A stretch of 60,000 bases of DNA from Polytrichum commune. Taxonomy: Eukaryota > Streptophyta > Polytrichopsida > Polytrichales > Polytrichaceae. Of this stretch, positions 12,713-25,596 are shown one piece after another. The stretch spans positions 23,781,666 to 23,841,665 of the forward strand of contig OX485807.1 of the NCBI GenBank assembly GCA_950295325.1. The letters are read 5' to 3'. Below the pieces are notes generated by a model. That model had not been told where the DNA came from and searched no databases. It saw only the letters and a list, made by a program, of their open reading frames with translations. The position numbers and the translations under genes were made by a program. Every line of letters starts with the position of its first letter. Within the stretch, counting starts at the first letter, position 1.

Positions 12713-13215
12713 GGCCCACTTCACACACGAGACTAAGAGCCCGTGACCATTACACTTCAAGCACTCTCATTGGTGGAAAAGGCGGAGCCGGTCCAAGTTC
12801 GCTACTTCACACTACGCTTGAGGGACCAACGGAGTATGTGAATGCAAGATGGGTGTAAAGTCCACATGGATTCCTACATGGCATCCAATGGATCATGTTT
12901 CATGGTCGCTTGGACTATTTTCAAACACCACCTCTTGGAGGTAGGCCTAACACAAAACCGGGAGACCATGGCACTCCGAACGCTCACGGCCGTTGATTTA
13001 TTCTATTTTATCATGTGTGAGGACCCACATGAGTAGAAACTCACTGAAATAGCATTTGGTTGAGGGCCCGGGTACAAATGACTTCACACTACACTTGAGG
13101 GTCCGTGACCACACTACATTGATTTTGGAGGTGTGTTGGGACGGCCTTTAGACACCTTCACTTGGGCTCTCACAATTTCATGGTCACGGCTCTTGGCTCG
13201 TGTGTGAAGTGGCCC
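12713..13215 (+). mobile_element. MITE family M1, full-length copy 2
   Basis: Left terminus GGCCCACTTCACACACGAG after TTA (12710-12712); right terminus GTGTGTGAAGTGGCCC, followed by TCA. It aligns end to end with 5997-6495. Open frames over it are shadows of the repeat. Confidence 0.8.
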
Positions 13216-13407
13216 TCATTTTGCTTCAGGGCCCTCAGGTGCAGGAAACACAGCAGACTTGGTCACACAGGATTTCAAAAGTTGCTCAAAGGAATTGTTG
13301 GTTCCGGAGTCAATGGCAATGTTCAATGTTAAAGCCACCTTTCCAGTGGCTGCCATTCTTTCCATGTGAAAGAAAGAGGCTCCCGGGTGCTCTATACAAG
13401 GCACCAC
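13216..13407 (-). pseudogene. Unidentified gene fragment abutting a MITE
   Basis: The minus strand carries a 63-codon open frame ending in TGA exactly at the MITE border. The translation looks like ordinary protein, for example MAATGKVALTLNIAIDSGTN, and has no low-complexity bias. An acceptor-like CTTGTATAG lies near its upstream end, so it may be a last exon. I cannot name the family. No other exon was found up to about 14 kb, so I treat it as a fragment. Confidence 0.35.
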
Positions 13408-15302
13408 ATGTCCCTATCTTGTAGCCGATGCGAAATTAGTGTGGGTTTACACAAAGGTCCAAGGTCAAAGAAATTCCAAAATCAAGCGATCGTATTGGTT
13501 AGGAGCAAAATCTTGGACCCAAGGAGTTTACATTAGGGTGTGGGTGGAAGGTATGATCCGAATCGGCGCCCTTAGTTAGTTCTTGTATTGGCTTGAGCTT
13601 CGTGATGTTTATGTAAACTCATCCAGCGTGGATAAAGAGGCTCTTGTAAATACAAACTCTTCTTATCAGCTTCGACCAATTCAATTCAAGTGGAGTTCGC
13701 TAGATTCATTTGAAAATTCTGATGTCATTTATGGCGTCAAATGAACTAGTAAGGCATCATTTCGTATTATTGAACAACGTATAGCGTTACCACTTCCCAG
13801 GGGACGACTTTACATATATGTCATGAAGCTTTGGTTGTTTTGCATCTACCATATGCACATGAGAGACCCAAATTAGTCTAGTAAGATGTGATATACACTT
13901 CATATCATTATACATATAGAGAATATGTTTTCAAGGAACCCCCCCAAGATGGCCTCCACATATTCCAAGGCCAAATTTGGGTAAGCTAGAAGTGCCGATC
14001 TCGGGTACTTTGAGCAATACGGTCCTTTTACCTAACCCAAACGAATTCTCCAATATTTTATTTGGATTTGCCATTGTATAATGAGAAAAACAACATCGAG
14101 TTCACATGAACTAAAACATGATTCGGTTCTATAGAAAGGCTCAAAGTCTCAAACCTCATTTTGACCCTTCCCAGTCCTTCAACCAATGAGTTGTGTTTCT
14201 AATCCTTATATGGTTATTGTTCATGATGAAGTATGCAGTTTCCCACTTCCAAGGAAAAGTAAGTGTTAGAATTGTGGTCACTGACGGAATTGGGCTTGAA
14301 TTGGGCGGTGCCATCATTGAAATGTGGCATGCATGAGCTCTCAACACACAGCAAGTTTGACATAGAGAGTTCTTTCAAATGAACTGAGAAGATACACATG
14401 ATGCACTCCGCTCCTTGGAGAACCTCAGTTAGGAGTAGAACGAGCTTGATGCAATTACATGTGTTAGTCAAGTTGGCCACTAGATGACAAGAAGTTGACC
14501 CCACCCCCCCCCCCCATCCACATCGAGAGGAGGGGATGTTGACAATTTCCTAGTAAGCTCATGAACCGTATATTGACTTTTGATTTGAATTGGAAGGGGG
14601 GGGGGGGGGGAGTGGTTGATGCTATGGTCCACATTGGGATGTGGAAGGAAAAAGAGGGGGAAGGAGAGGCAAAAAGAAGAAGAAGGAAGAGTCAAGGATT
14701 GTGCAAATAACGTATGCATGTGTTATTTGGTCAACTGGTTTTATTTCTATATGTTGTTGATCATATATACGTCTTGAGTTCATAAACATTGCATTTAGGA
14801 ATTCTTACTAAACAATTTTTTCTTTGAAAATTTAATTCTAGTAGATCACAAAGTTTCAATTGTCATAACACATGGGTCACCATGGGAAAATTGGCTCACC
14901 ACAAAGAACACTTAATTTCCCATGAAAGCTCAACATTTCTACTGAAAACAAAAATGTAGGTAAAATTAGTAATTTTTTTACTTACCTTATTGAGATTTAC
15001 TTTTGAAAGCTCACAATTTATGATTGAAGACAACAACAAATTTCATCTAACTATGTTCAGACCTACTTTTTACAAGGGTGCATGTTATTGAGTAATCTCA
15101 CACTATAGGAATTGCGTGACCTTACCATTGGTTCATTGCCTTCGCATAATCATAGAAAAACATGAATATATGTTTATATATTGCTACCTTCTTAGACCGC
15201 ATGCCAATGTTGATTATGAAGCAATAATTGGTTCATGCCATCCCCACATTGTCACCGTGACCAAAAGTAATCTTGAAGCCCTAAATTGATGGCTTAACGT
15301 AG
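13408..15302. other. Intergenic DNA with C/G homopolymers
   Basis: Poly-C of about 14 bases near 14501-14515 and poly-G of about 13 near 14597-14609. No supported gene. Confidence 0.45.
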
Positions 15303-15627
15303 CGTAACACCATAGCAGGTTCATCACCTGGCGAACGAATATTTATTTATTTTGAAAAAATAAGGTTCGTTTGCTAAAAATAGATTTTTTTGAAATTCGT
15401 TCTTCTATTTTGAGGGAAAAAAATAATTCGTCCTGGAACATAGTAGATGTACCGGGATGACAACTTAAATTGATTTTTTCAACAGAGTCTGCTTCACCCA
15501 ACTTTCTGGATTTTCGTTCTTTTCATAATATAATTTTCCATAATTTCGTTCTTCATGGCCTGGAATTTCTGATTTTTTTCGTTTTTTTTTTGGAATTATT
15601 TAAGAACGAACCTGCTATGGTGTTACG
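15303..15627. mobile_element. TIR element with 19-20 bp near-perfect ends
   Basis: The left end CGTAACACCATAGCAGGTTC is the exact reverse complement of the right end (15608-15627). GTAG lies just outside each end, a possible 4-bp duplication, although TA or CG could be argued instead. The roughly 285-bp interior is T-rich and contains repeated TTCGTTCTT-like motifs. Non-autonomous; superfamily open. Confidence 0.65.
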
Positions 15628-16970
15628 GTAGTTGATACAAGCCTCAAACTTTTAGTAGAGACTCATTTGGTCAAAGATAATTGTTGTTGTTGGGGCGTCA
15701 ATGTCATCCTTTTAAAATAAAAGTGTGTCCCTCATAAGCTTGTTCTTGATTCATTCTATTTGCTTCTCACTATTGCAAGTGGGCCAAAAACAATTAAGTT
15801 GAGTTCTTGTGATAATGAACATGCAATCAATATGAGGTTATTCATAAATCCGTATTAAGGCCATTCTCATTTTTGGTATAAGTCTTGGACCCCATATGAA
15901 TGGTAGAGTTATTATGAAAGCAAGGGATGCTTTCCTTCTCCATGATCACATACAACCTTCTCCCCCCAAACTATGTGGAAGGTTCAACATGGAATTAGTA
16001 ACACTTTTTGAGTGCACAGTTCAATCTCTTATAAACACGTAAACTATGGGCGTGAATTCCCAGATCCGCACCTATACACATACCACTCAAATACAATTTA
16101 TCAGTATTAAGATAAGTATTAGAAATACCCCTGATTCCTTGAGATCAATTTTGGAATCCAGGACATGACAAAAATCAAAAGTTGTAAATCAACCTTTGAT
16201 GAAACTTATTTGCATGAAGGGTCCAAGGATACAAGCATGCAAAGTGGTTCAAGGCAGAGGGTGCTAAAACCAACACCTATAAACGCCTCCCAATCGTCAA
16301 CAATCCACTACCTTGAACCATTCCCCATGGTGTAGGAGTGCATGGGCCCAGGAAGTGACGGTTTTAGGTTCCATCAGTGGCGTTGCCTCGTACCGGCCTC
16401 CACTACCTCCATGTAGGGTAGGTAATGGGCTCCACTCTATCTCGGGTCGGTTCAAGGTGGGTTTAGGGTGACTTGTTGGTGCCTATTATAGCCATTCTAT
16501 GTATAGCTGGTTCTAGCCAAGGAGGTAGGCCCACAGAGCACAAACGGGGATGCTACCCGAGATGCAAGGTGATGGTTTTGCAAACCGAACCAGGTGGGAC
16601 CAATGGATGTGGCCATGCGGCTTTGCGCGCAGTTACTAGTTGGGCTTTGATCTAGCTTGGGTCTAGTACCCAATTGTGTTGTGTCGGTTCTAGGCAAGCT
16701 TGTGTCGGTTCTAGGCAATGAAGGTGGGGGTCCTCATCGTATGCAAGGTTGTCATACACGGGGCCTAGGGACTAGTTTAAGGAAGCTAGTGGTTTGACTT
16801 TGAATATGCGTCGAGTATTCAATTGAGGCTAGTTTTTTTCTCTCTTTATACCTATGTTTAGCCCAAAGGATAATATGCTTTAAATAAATAAATAAATAAA
16901 TAAATAATATCAATTACATAGCCATATATGTGTGCAATAGCTTAAAGTGTTGGTTTAAGCACCCTCTACC
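15628..16970. other. Intergenic DNA with an (AAAT)n run
   Basis: A tetranucleotide run lies at about 16886-16910. No gene is supported; the GC-richer part at 16330-16740 has open frames on both strands without motifs. Confidence 0.45.
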
Positions 16971-16973
16971 TTA

Positions 16974-17418
16974 GGGGCGGTTTACACTATGGACCATGAA
17001 GTCGTCCCACGTAAGAGGCCTATTTTGCGTGGGACGACTTCATGGGACGACTTCCATGGTCCGAGTTACTAAAATATTAGTTTTCATGGTTCATGGGCCC
17101 TTCACTAGGTGTAAACCGAATGTGGACCATGAAGAATGACCATGCACCAAAAAGGCTTAAAACGGCATTTTTCTGACATGGGCCCTTGCTCTTTTTCCCG
17201 GACCACCTCTTTTGCTTGTCCCAACGGAAAACCCGTTGGACCATGGCAGTGGATAGAGTAGGCTTAAAAAATAATATTTTGTGGACCTCAACCTCCGTGG
17301 TCACTCTGCCATTTTTTCCTTTGTGTAAACCCAAGTCATCCCGGGACGACTTCAACGTCCAATCACATCGCTTAGACGGCCGTGGGACGACTTCATGGTC
17401 CATAGTGTAAACCGCCCC
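16974..17418. mobile_element. MITE with 38-bp perfect TIRs and TTA duplication
   Basis: The first 38 bases (starting GGGGCGGTTTACACTATGG) are perfectly complementary to the last 38, and TTA flanks both ends (16971-16973, 17419-17421). Just inside, the motif GGGACGACTTC(C)ATGG is repeated, giving extra fold-back capacity. Perfect ends suggest a comparatively recent insertion. The TTA target and G-rich ends fit PIF/Harbinger. Confidence 0.85.
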
Positions 17419-17757
17419 TTATACTAAGTAAAGTCAATGTGCTTTATGTAATGACTCTCCTCAATCATCGACCTATATTTGAGTGATAAATTGACAAGGC
17501 TTGTAGCTAGTTTGGAACAAAAATACCAAAAAATGACATGTTACGACAAGCCTCGACTATGTGCTCAACATATAGTCACCATTCACTAAGAAAGGAAATA
17601 AAATAAAAATAACATCTGGGTTTCTTTTACCCTAACGTGAATGGGAGCCCGTTCTGCTCTACCATGATCATGTTTGACCAAGCGTCACTGTAGGGGTACT
17701 TCCTCCCTTTCAAGAGGTGGGCTCCGTTAGTTTACCCATCGGTTCAGTTCCTTTTCC

Positions 17758-19340
17758 CTAGGGGGGATCAACAGGGGGTTGTTTGTTGTCTAGTTTTCTT
17801 TTGTTTAATATCAGATATGTTAGGTATTTGATGGATATTTGGTGTAGTTGTTTCATGAGTATTTTGATTTCTCTTTTGGGTATTTCGAAGTTTTCTAGTT
17901 CTTTAATTGGTGTTCGTGGATTGCCCCTCTCACTCTTGTTGTGATAGTGATGAGGGGGTTGACTTTCCACCCAGCTGCTCTGATTGCTTGGATGAGTGGG
18001 TTGTATTTCATTGTTTTTTCCTTTTGTGCAGTATTTGGAAATTTGTCATGGCAGTATGTAAATTCAATGAACTGTATAACATTTGGTTGGGTTGGCGTTA
18101 GTGGGGTTTGGCTTTGGGGGGGGGGGGTGGCACCTAGTACACATAGTATGTCTGGCTTGAGTTTGGCTAGACATGTGCATAGTGTGGTGTGGCATGAGCA
18201 CTGGAGTAGCCAAATTGGGACTGTGTTATCTTGTGGTCTGAGGTTTTGGTTTCGTGCATTTATAAGGGTGTAACATCTTGTATGTCTGCTTGATTGTAGT
18301 GTATGTACTATTTGGTGTATTGCTTTATTGTGTTGGGCTATGCGCAAGCCTTTTAGGTGTGGGTTTGAACATGTTGAGAGTAGGTGTGGCCATGTATTTG
18401 GGTCATTGTTGGGGCATAGTGTACAATTCGGATTTGGGTATATATTAGGCCAAAATAAGTGTTTCCGGTGGTTACCCATGTATTGGGCGTATCGTGGTTT
18501 TAGGGTTTGTGTAATTTGGGCGTATGTTATTCCAGGATCTTTCCATAATTGGTTTGAAAGTTTGGGGTTGATTTGGTTGTTGGATGTCCATTTATATATG
18601 TATGAAATTTTGGATTGGGCCCATTTTAGTTCTTGGTTTTTGTGTTCTTTGTTAACGTATGTGTGTAGGTTCCGTATGGCACCTGTATGTGTTCCAGTTG
18701 GGACTATGTTTAGCCAGTATGGCGTAGTGTGGGCCGTATGTATTCTAGGGGTATTGGTGGGTTTGTCTAGGAGAGCACCATTGTTTGCTAGTTGATCCGC
18801 TATTTCATTGCCTATTATTCCTGTGTGTGCCCTGATTTTTTGTATTGTGATTCTGTGTGTGGACCATATGATGTGGTTGACTATGGCGGAGATGAGTAGC
18901 TTATCCGGGTGATTATGTTGCGGTGATGGATGCCGTATATGGTTGTGTATTAGATATATACTGTTAAAGGCTATCTGTAAATATGTGTGTATCTTGTGTG
19001 TGTTCTTGTGTTTCTTGAACTGCTAGGAGGAGGGCATTCAGTTCAGCTATGAGGATATTTTGTAGGCTTGGTAGTCTTTGTGAGATTCTAAGGTTATTGG
19101 CAAGGCAATATACGCCTGAGCCGGCTGTGTTCCCGATGCCATTCTCGTATGGGGGGGGGGGGTAAATGATCCGTGAGTGTATATGCATTGTTGTGGTTTG
19201 AATTTAAGGGGATGATTGTGATATAGTTATGTTGGTAGTTGTTGTGGTGAGTGGGTGCTTTCCTGGTGTTCATATGTTGGGGCTTTATGCCATGCCTGGG
19301 ACATTTTTACTTTTTTCTTAGGAGTGTGATTTGTTGTGGG
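17758..19340 (-). pseudogene. 5'-truncated LINE fragment: RNase H, CCHC knuckle, RLE
   Basis: This minus-strand fragment is the 3' coding end of a relative of the LINEs at 31.9-59.5 kb. Reading downward in coordinate, it has an RNase H start where the usual YTDGS is YTHGS (first catalytic Asp lost), then IAELNALLLA (Glu), IFTDSL (Asp) and GNEIADQLA (Asp). A CCHC knuckle follows (CTLCPNNDPNTWPHLLSTC), then RLE landmarks LKPDILCVLG and FIEFTYC with a downstream KYNPLI. The frame shifts near 17900, and the C-terminal tail (ELENFEIPKREIK and on) continues in another frame to 17758. Divergence from the other copies is high, so it is a separate, older subfamily. The 5' limit is approximate. Confidence 0.85.
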
Positions 19341-20146
19341 TGTGTATTGGCCTTGATATTACATAGCTCAAGTATGCTGGTTGTAAGTCTGTTGGGTAAG
19401 AAAGGAAACCTTCAAATTAGCTTTTGCATTTCAACACCTTTTCTGGAACATAAAATGATCGTCTAGATGTGATGCACAATTGCTAACTAGTTGAAGTAGT
19501 TCCTAATCTGATTCAACATCCATATTTTTTTGTGGGGTTGGAATTCCCTACAATAAAGCCACATACCTTACGATGCTAAATATATATGCATTTAGGTTGA
19601 CCTTGTGAATCATCAATTTGTAGTTTGGCAATCTGTCACCTAATTTGTGATTTTAAATATACAAATAAAATCATATGTGATTTGTTTTCCATGGTTGAAA
19701 ATTTTGAAATTCACATTATTTGGATGAAGATTCCAAATCAGGACGAATATATATATATATATATATATATAGGATGATGTTTTGTAAAATCATTCATATG
19801 TGGTTTTGTCACTCCAATCATTGTAGTCAATGCTCCTCTCTTAAAAGTTTCACCAAAAAATATTAAACATTGTTGCGCTTGTATTCTACACTTAACTTTT
19901 CATGGAAGAATATGTTCTTTGAAGGATTTAAGAGTTTGATATCTCTGAAGGATATGCTTCAATATGGAACCAACCAATGCAAAGAGAAAACAAACTTGTT
20001 CTTATCCTAAACATGTAATGGTTCATCTTGCACATGTAAACATGCAGTCAATTGTTCATAGTGATCATGAGACATCACTTATGTTCACCATCATCAGGCA
20101 CCAATAAAAGGGCTAACCTCCCATCTTATAGTTCCAAACATTGGGT
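19341..20146. other. Intergenic DNA with an (AT)n run
   Basis: (AT)n at about 19748-19772. The first 50-80 bases may still belong to the minus-strand LINE fragment. Nothing else was recognised. Confidence 0.45.
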
Positions 20147-23100
20147 CTCGGGGAGGTGACTATCGGAATTTTAGAAACCACGTGAGATTAAAAAAATAAA
20201 AATCAATTCAATTCATTGAGGGTAAAAATTATAATTTCATTAGATCTACCATAGCATTGGAAACATGTCCCCTACATGATTATATGTAAACTAAGGTGGT
20301 GAATAATTCCTTCATTTTAGTAATCAGTAGAAAAAATAGGGTTATAGATATTGGATCCCCCTAAAAGTCTATAGTAGGATCAATAAGATAATTATGGCTT
20401 TTGTATTTAGCTTTCTTGTATTTGAATGCGTTTTTTTTGGAGTAGGTAGTTTTGCAAAATTCCTACGTGTTGTCACAACTAATTGTAATTCTTGTTTTGT
20501 TCTATCCGTGTTTATAGCTTGTCAATGTTAGCTTGTATATTTTATTATCTCCATGTGTATTGGAAACCCTTTAACTAGTACCCAAATGCTATTGGTTGTG
20601 TTTTGAATGATATTTTGAATGGTTTAGGATTGGTATAACTAATTGAAACCAATTAAATGACACATATGGATGGTATGGAATGTTTGTTGCTCACATAGTC
20701 GATTTTGCAATGCTATAGTATTTTGTCCACTATTTGGTACTTGTATGATTTATAAAAATAGCATGGTTCCAAAATTAGCCTCTCTAAATAATTACAAACA
20801 AATATAGGGTGCTAAAAAGTATGTCAAAGTAGCTTTATATCTACAAATAGGGTTGGAAAAAATATTGAGAGGTGCATAAATATCCCCCCATTAAATACCC
20901 CATTATTGCATGTGGTTACAAAATGTAAGGGGGTGTGATCGCCCCGAGCATTGGGCTGCTTCTTCAAGAGGATAAATGTGGGATAAAGAGGGGATGGGTG
21001 GGGGAACATTGCATGGGATGTTGGGACAAGGAGGGTGCTCCCAACCCAATGATTCATGTATTTGAGAACGCCCAACCCATTTTCAAATGGTTTGGGCTAG
21101 CAATAGTTGGAGGTTGTTCTATTCACATCAAAGTAGGAAATTAGGGGTTAAGGACATAACATGGAACAATCCTAAGGTAATATTTGGATAGAATGGCTAG
21201 AAAACCACTAACAACCTAAGTGGGTGATCAATATTGTCACAACTCAACATGTTCTAGTGTAGTGGTGAGGACCAAATATTGTCAAGTATGTGTTGCTTTT
21301 TTGGACCATGCGGGTAACATAAATCTAGTGGTGATTGCAATATTAACCATCGTATCTCTTAATGCCCCAAAAGGACAACTTGGTCCACATGAGAAATTAT
21401 GAAAGGATTGATGGGGAAACAACAAAAATCATTTTGCTCATATGTTTTTTTGTGTGGTAGTAGATGACATCTGTATATGTGTGCAACCAACTTTATTTAT
21501 TTTTTCCTTTTCACAAGGAGATATCCTTTTTAGAATCTAAAATGTGTTGAAAATTGGTGTGTAATTGGTGGATATTTTTTGCCAGTTGAATGCAACAAAA
21601 TCACAAAATCCTTGATGCAAAGAAGTTTGTATGTATATGTTCACTTATCACATAATTTTTTTTTATATATGTAAGCTTTTATAGAAGACACTCATGAAAA
21701 TTCTACAAGACTTGGACTCTATAATGTTCCAAAAGTAATATTTTTTTCCTATTTGAGCATTCCTACATTATAAAAAATGCACATCAAATCTCAAGTGAAT
21801 GGAACTTGACAATAATCATCATTACATAACCCCAAAAATATATAAATCTTGATTTAATACAGACTGCTCACTAAATATAACTTCTCTTTTATATGACCCA
21901 CAAATAGCCATAATTGACTATCATGTTTGGGACATCATAAATCTACATGTGCTCACGGGGGGATCACACCCCCTTACATTTTGTAACCACGTGCGATAAT
22001 GGGGTATTTAATGGGGGGATATTTATGCACCTCTCAATATTTTTCCCCTCCCTATATGTATATATAAAGCTACTTTGACGTATTTTTTAACACCCTATAT
22101 TTATTTGTAATTGTTTAGAAAGGCTAATTTTTGGCATCATTTTTTTTTATAAATCATACAAGTAACAAATAGTAGACGGAATACTATAGCATTGCAAAAT
22201 CGACTATGTGAGCAACAAACGTTCCATAGCATCCATCTTGTTATTCAATCGGATTCAATTAGTTTTACCAATGCTAAACCGTTCAAAATGTCGTTCAAAA
22301 CACAATCAATAACACTTGGATATTATTTAAAAGGTTACCAATAAACATGGAGATAACAAAATGTACAAGCTAACATAGACAAGTTGTAAACACGGATAGA
22401 ACAAAACAAGAAACACGATCAATTATCACAAAACATGATTTTTTGCACAACTATGTACTCCAAAAACAAAAGATTGCATTCAAATGAAAGAAAGCTAAAT
22501 ACACAAATTGAAAACATTTACTTCGATTGTGTTCACAAACACATTCAACCTTGTACCAAATATTTTACAACGTGAAGGGTTAGGATATAACTATGCACCC
22601 TCCAATACATGTCAATATTATCTACAATGTCATGATAAGACTAAATTATTTTGAGAGATTTGCTTAACACCAATGATAACGAATAACTAAAACTAATTGA
22701 TGGCATGAGGCGGGCAACCTTTGAAGTCTCCAACCACTCCACCAAGTCTTCCTCCAAGGCAGAGTGCAAGGCAAAGCGCAATCCTTTACGTCTACCACGG
22801 TGATGTTGCCAAATGTTGTAGCGCATCATCGATCATCTACAAAAGATTGTTGTAGCAAAAATACAATCAATAGAATGTTGGCATATTGGACACTACTACC
22901 ATTATTAGGATTACATAATGGAGTTTGTAATTTTATGTTTGAAATCTTCGAAAGAAACCTATAATTCTAGGGTTGAAAAAGGTCATATGAGAAAAGTTGG
23001 CTCACATTTTCGAGATGATCCCAATATCGGCCTTTCTAGAACCCAATTTCAACCTCACAAACTTTCTTAATTTCTTTTTCATCTGAGTAATCTCCTAGTT

Positions 23101-24052
23101 TCCACAACATTAGTTCCAGTTCTATGACAAAATTGGCCTCTCATGGAATGACACTGCAATCTCCAGTAGGACCTCGTCCTCTGACTCCGAAACCACCTGT
23201 TACACAAAATCCGAATGACACATCTCATCAAAACGTACACATTTTTACAACAATTGGTAGCGACATCAGAACATCCCACTTGAGGTAGATGTCTCAAAGA
23301 ACAAGATACAAATACATAATAACTTGGAAAGCATCTCATCTTTCTACGCTCACATTCAAGTTTTGTAACTCTTCATTCTTCTACATCTCACATTTAGGAG
23401 GGCGTCGGAAATTAATAGCATGTCGTCAAAAAACGGACAGTGGAAGGGAAAAATCAAGGAGTTGGAGTTTGAAATCAATTCTTATCGCATGCAAGCGGAG
23501 CAAGCTGAATTTTTGGCGCTCATGAAACACCTTGTGTGAACGTTATGAAGCAAATAAGAAAACTCCAAAAAATGTGTCTTACCTACCGCCTATGCGCCAC
23601 ACTTCACCAACGCAAGACCTCCTACTTGAACGCTTCACCGCCTTCAGGCCACTGTGCTTGTCCAACCCTAAGCAAGCCAAGGGTCGTTGAGAAGTCACAA
23701 CATTCCTTCTCCCAAAAAAATCCACAACATTTCCCTCCATACTAACGCGTTTCATTCAAATTTGGACAAAATTTACACAATTTTTCATCCAAGTAGTCAA
23801 ACCCATAATTATTCTATTGATCCTACTACACACATTTGGGGGGATCCAATATCTAATACCTTATTTTTTTCTACTGATTACTAAAATGAAGGAATTATTC
23901 ACCACCCTATTTTACAAATAATCATGTAGAGGACATATTTCCAATGCTATGGTAGATCTAATGAATTTGTAAAATTTACCCTCGATGAATTAAATTAACC
24001 TTATTTTTTTATCTCACGTGGTTTCTAAAATTTCAATAGTCACCTCCCCGTG
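20147..24052. mobile_element. Foldback-like DNA transposon with about 0.8-kb inverted arms
   Basis: Termini CTCGGGGAGGTGACT (left) and the complement of the right end, CACGGGGAGGTGACT, are inverted. The similarity runs on for about 0.8 kb: left arm 20147-20945, right arm 21956-22506 plus 23803-24052. A spacer of about 1.0 kb separates the arms, and about 1.3 kb (22507-23802) interrupts the right arm. Flanking 8-mers CATTGGGT and CATGTGCT match at 5 of 8 positions, a possible decayed 8-bp duplication. The terminal sequence resembles the element at 39894-41391, which has a clean 8-bp duplication, so the two are probably one family. An 8-bp TSD suggests hAT or P; neither is proven. Confidence 0.7.
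23398..23690 (+). pseudogene. Unidentified coding remnant inside the transposon arm insert
   Basis: After an acceptor-like TTTAG, an open frame encodes a charged helical segment; from the ATG at 23420 it includes WKGKIKELEFEINSYRMQAE and stops at 23537-23539. A second frame (23538-23690) continues with protein-like sequence including TSPTQDLLLERFTAFRPL. Together they look like one coding unit broken by a one-base shift. The LLERF...FRP pattern is faintly reminiscent of retrotransposon gag N-termini, but that is weak. It lies within the 1.3-kb segment absent from the left arm of the surrounding element. Confidence 0.3.
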
Positions 24053-25283
24053 CATGTGCTTGTAACACCTAAGAAGTTTCAACCAAAAGTTATGTAATAT
24101 TGATTTATTAGATTTGAAACTATAGATTGTTTACATGGAGCTCACTATGTTATTTCAAAACACCAACCCTATGGATGTGAACTTTAACTTGATACCAACA
24201 AGTGTGCACTACTTTTCTTGTGTGGCTTTCTAGCATTGCAAATTACCTTTTATTTTATAGCACATGAAGAATAAGTGTCACTATGTGAAAAAGGATTGAC
24301 CCATTTGGAGTTAAAGCTTGCCACTACAAACATCAATGTTGGAGTGATGTTTTCTCAGGGGTGCATTCTATGTTGCACTACTTACCCAAAGTTATTGCAC
24401 AAACGGGGTATTTATTGAACATGTCACTTGTATCTTACACATAGGATGTATATTGTTGAAGGTAAAATTTGGTTGTTATTTCATGTTATTATGTGATGTG
24501 ATGTTTATAATATATGAAAAACAATTAGCTTGGCATGAACCAAGCAGATAATGAAGATTTGAGACTTTTAGTAGTGGGTGCATATGTTTTAGACTAATAC
24601 ATCTACACGAGGCTATGTGTAATCTCTACATTCATAAATATACGTTTGTTCTTGTGATTGTTTATTTTTGTAAGAAGGGATATATAATTTGAAGGTGACA
24701 CATACACATTAATTTTGATCCTATGAAGAGTGTAACCCCGAGCGTCTTTCTTATTTTTAAATAATACGAAGGTGTATACATATATAAATTAATATTTTAT
24801 AAGACTTGATATTGGTAGGATTTGCATATTAGAAAGAGTTTTTTTTTTCCCCCCCCCCCCCTAACTAGTTTGGATACATATATCATCCAGAAACCTTCAT
24901 CATTAAGCCATATTACACGTCATATAGTATCTTGGATGATATTGGCCAAACAATGACTTTTTCTTGTGATACTCACCAAGGATCAACATGACTAGTATTA
25001 CAATTTTGATACAAGTTGGGTAGGTTTTATTTTATTTTTTTAATAAAGAAAATTGTGTATTCGTACTATGCATTCATAGACATGCTGGTTCAAAATTGGC
25101 TTGCACTAAATATTGTATTAGTGTCACCAATTTTATTTGTCTTGCTCAATACTAATTATAAACTGCAAGTGCAGTGTCACCAAACACTATTTGTAAACCT
25201 ACTCCAGAATGATCAGTGATATTTGTGGAGCCTTGAGCTCCAACCGTTTATTCCTCAAAACTCAACCGGTTCATCTGTAACTA
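24053..25283. other. Intergenic DNA, T/C homopolymers
   Basis: A T-run followed by a C-run at about 24840-24861. No gene recognised. Confidence 0.45.
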
Positions 25284-25596
25284 CACTAAATACGATATTT
25301 AGTGTTTGATACACTAATTATGAACACATACACTAAATATCAATAACCCTATGAAAATAAGCACCATTAAATGTAAACTCAAACACTAAATATCAACTAT
25401 GATCATATGTGAAAGTTACATGTTTGAATTTAGTGTTGGTAAACATATATATAAAAACAATGATATTAAGAGAATTCCAACATATCTTCTAGCATATCTT
25501 CTAACACTAATTGTCAAGGAATTGAAAATTGATGTTGAACAAGATAGAGTGATAACAACACTAAATATAATCAAACACTAAACATCCTATTTAGTG
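25284..25596. mobile_element. Small TIR element with ACTAAAT-type ends
   Basis: The left end CACTAAATACGATATTTAG pairs with the complement of the right end (CACTAAATAGGATGTTTAG), and the match continues for about 10 bases more (TGTTTGAT). TA lies outside each end, extended by C and G. The unit CACTAAATAT(C/A)A is repeated inside several times. A TA duplication would suggest a mariner-type MITE; CACTA-like ends are an alternative reading. Confidence 0.55.

Noticed and set aside
17077-17410. Open frames of 74-108 codons on both strands
   Set aside because: They lie within the MITE with 38-bp inverted ends and read into its termini.
22641-23339. Minus-strand frames within the foldback element as a transposase
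   Set aside because: Short, with Cys/Arg-rich or simple sequence and no DDE, BED or THAP-type motif that I can see.
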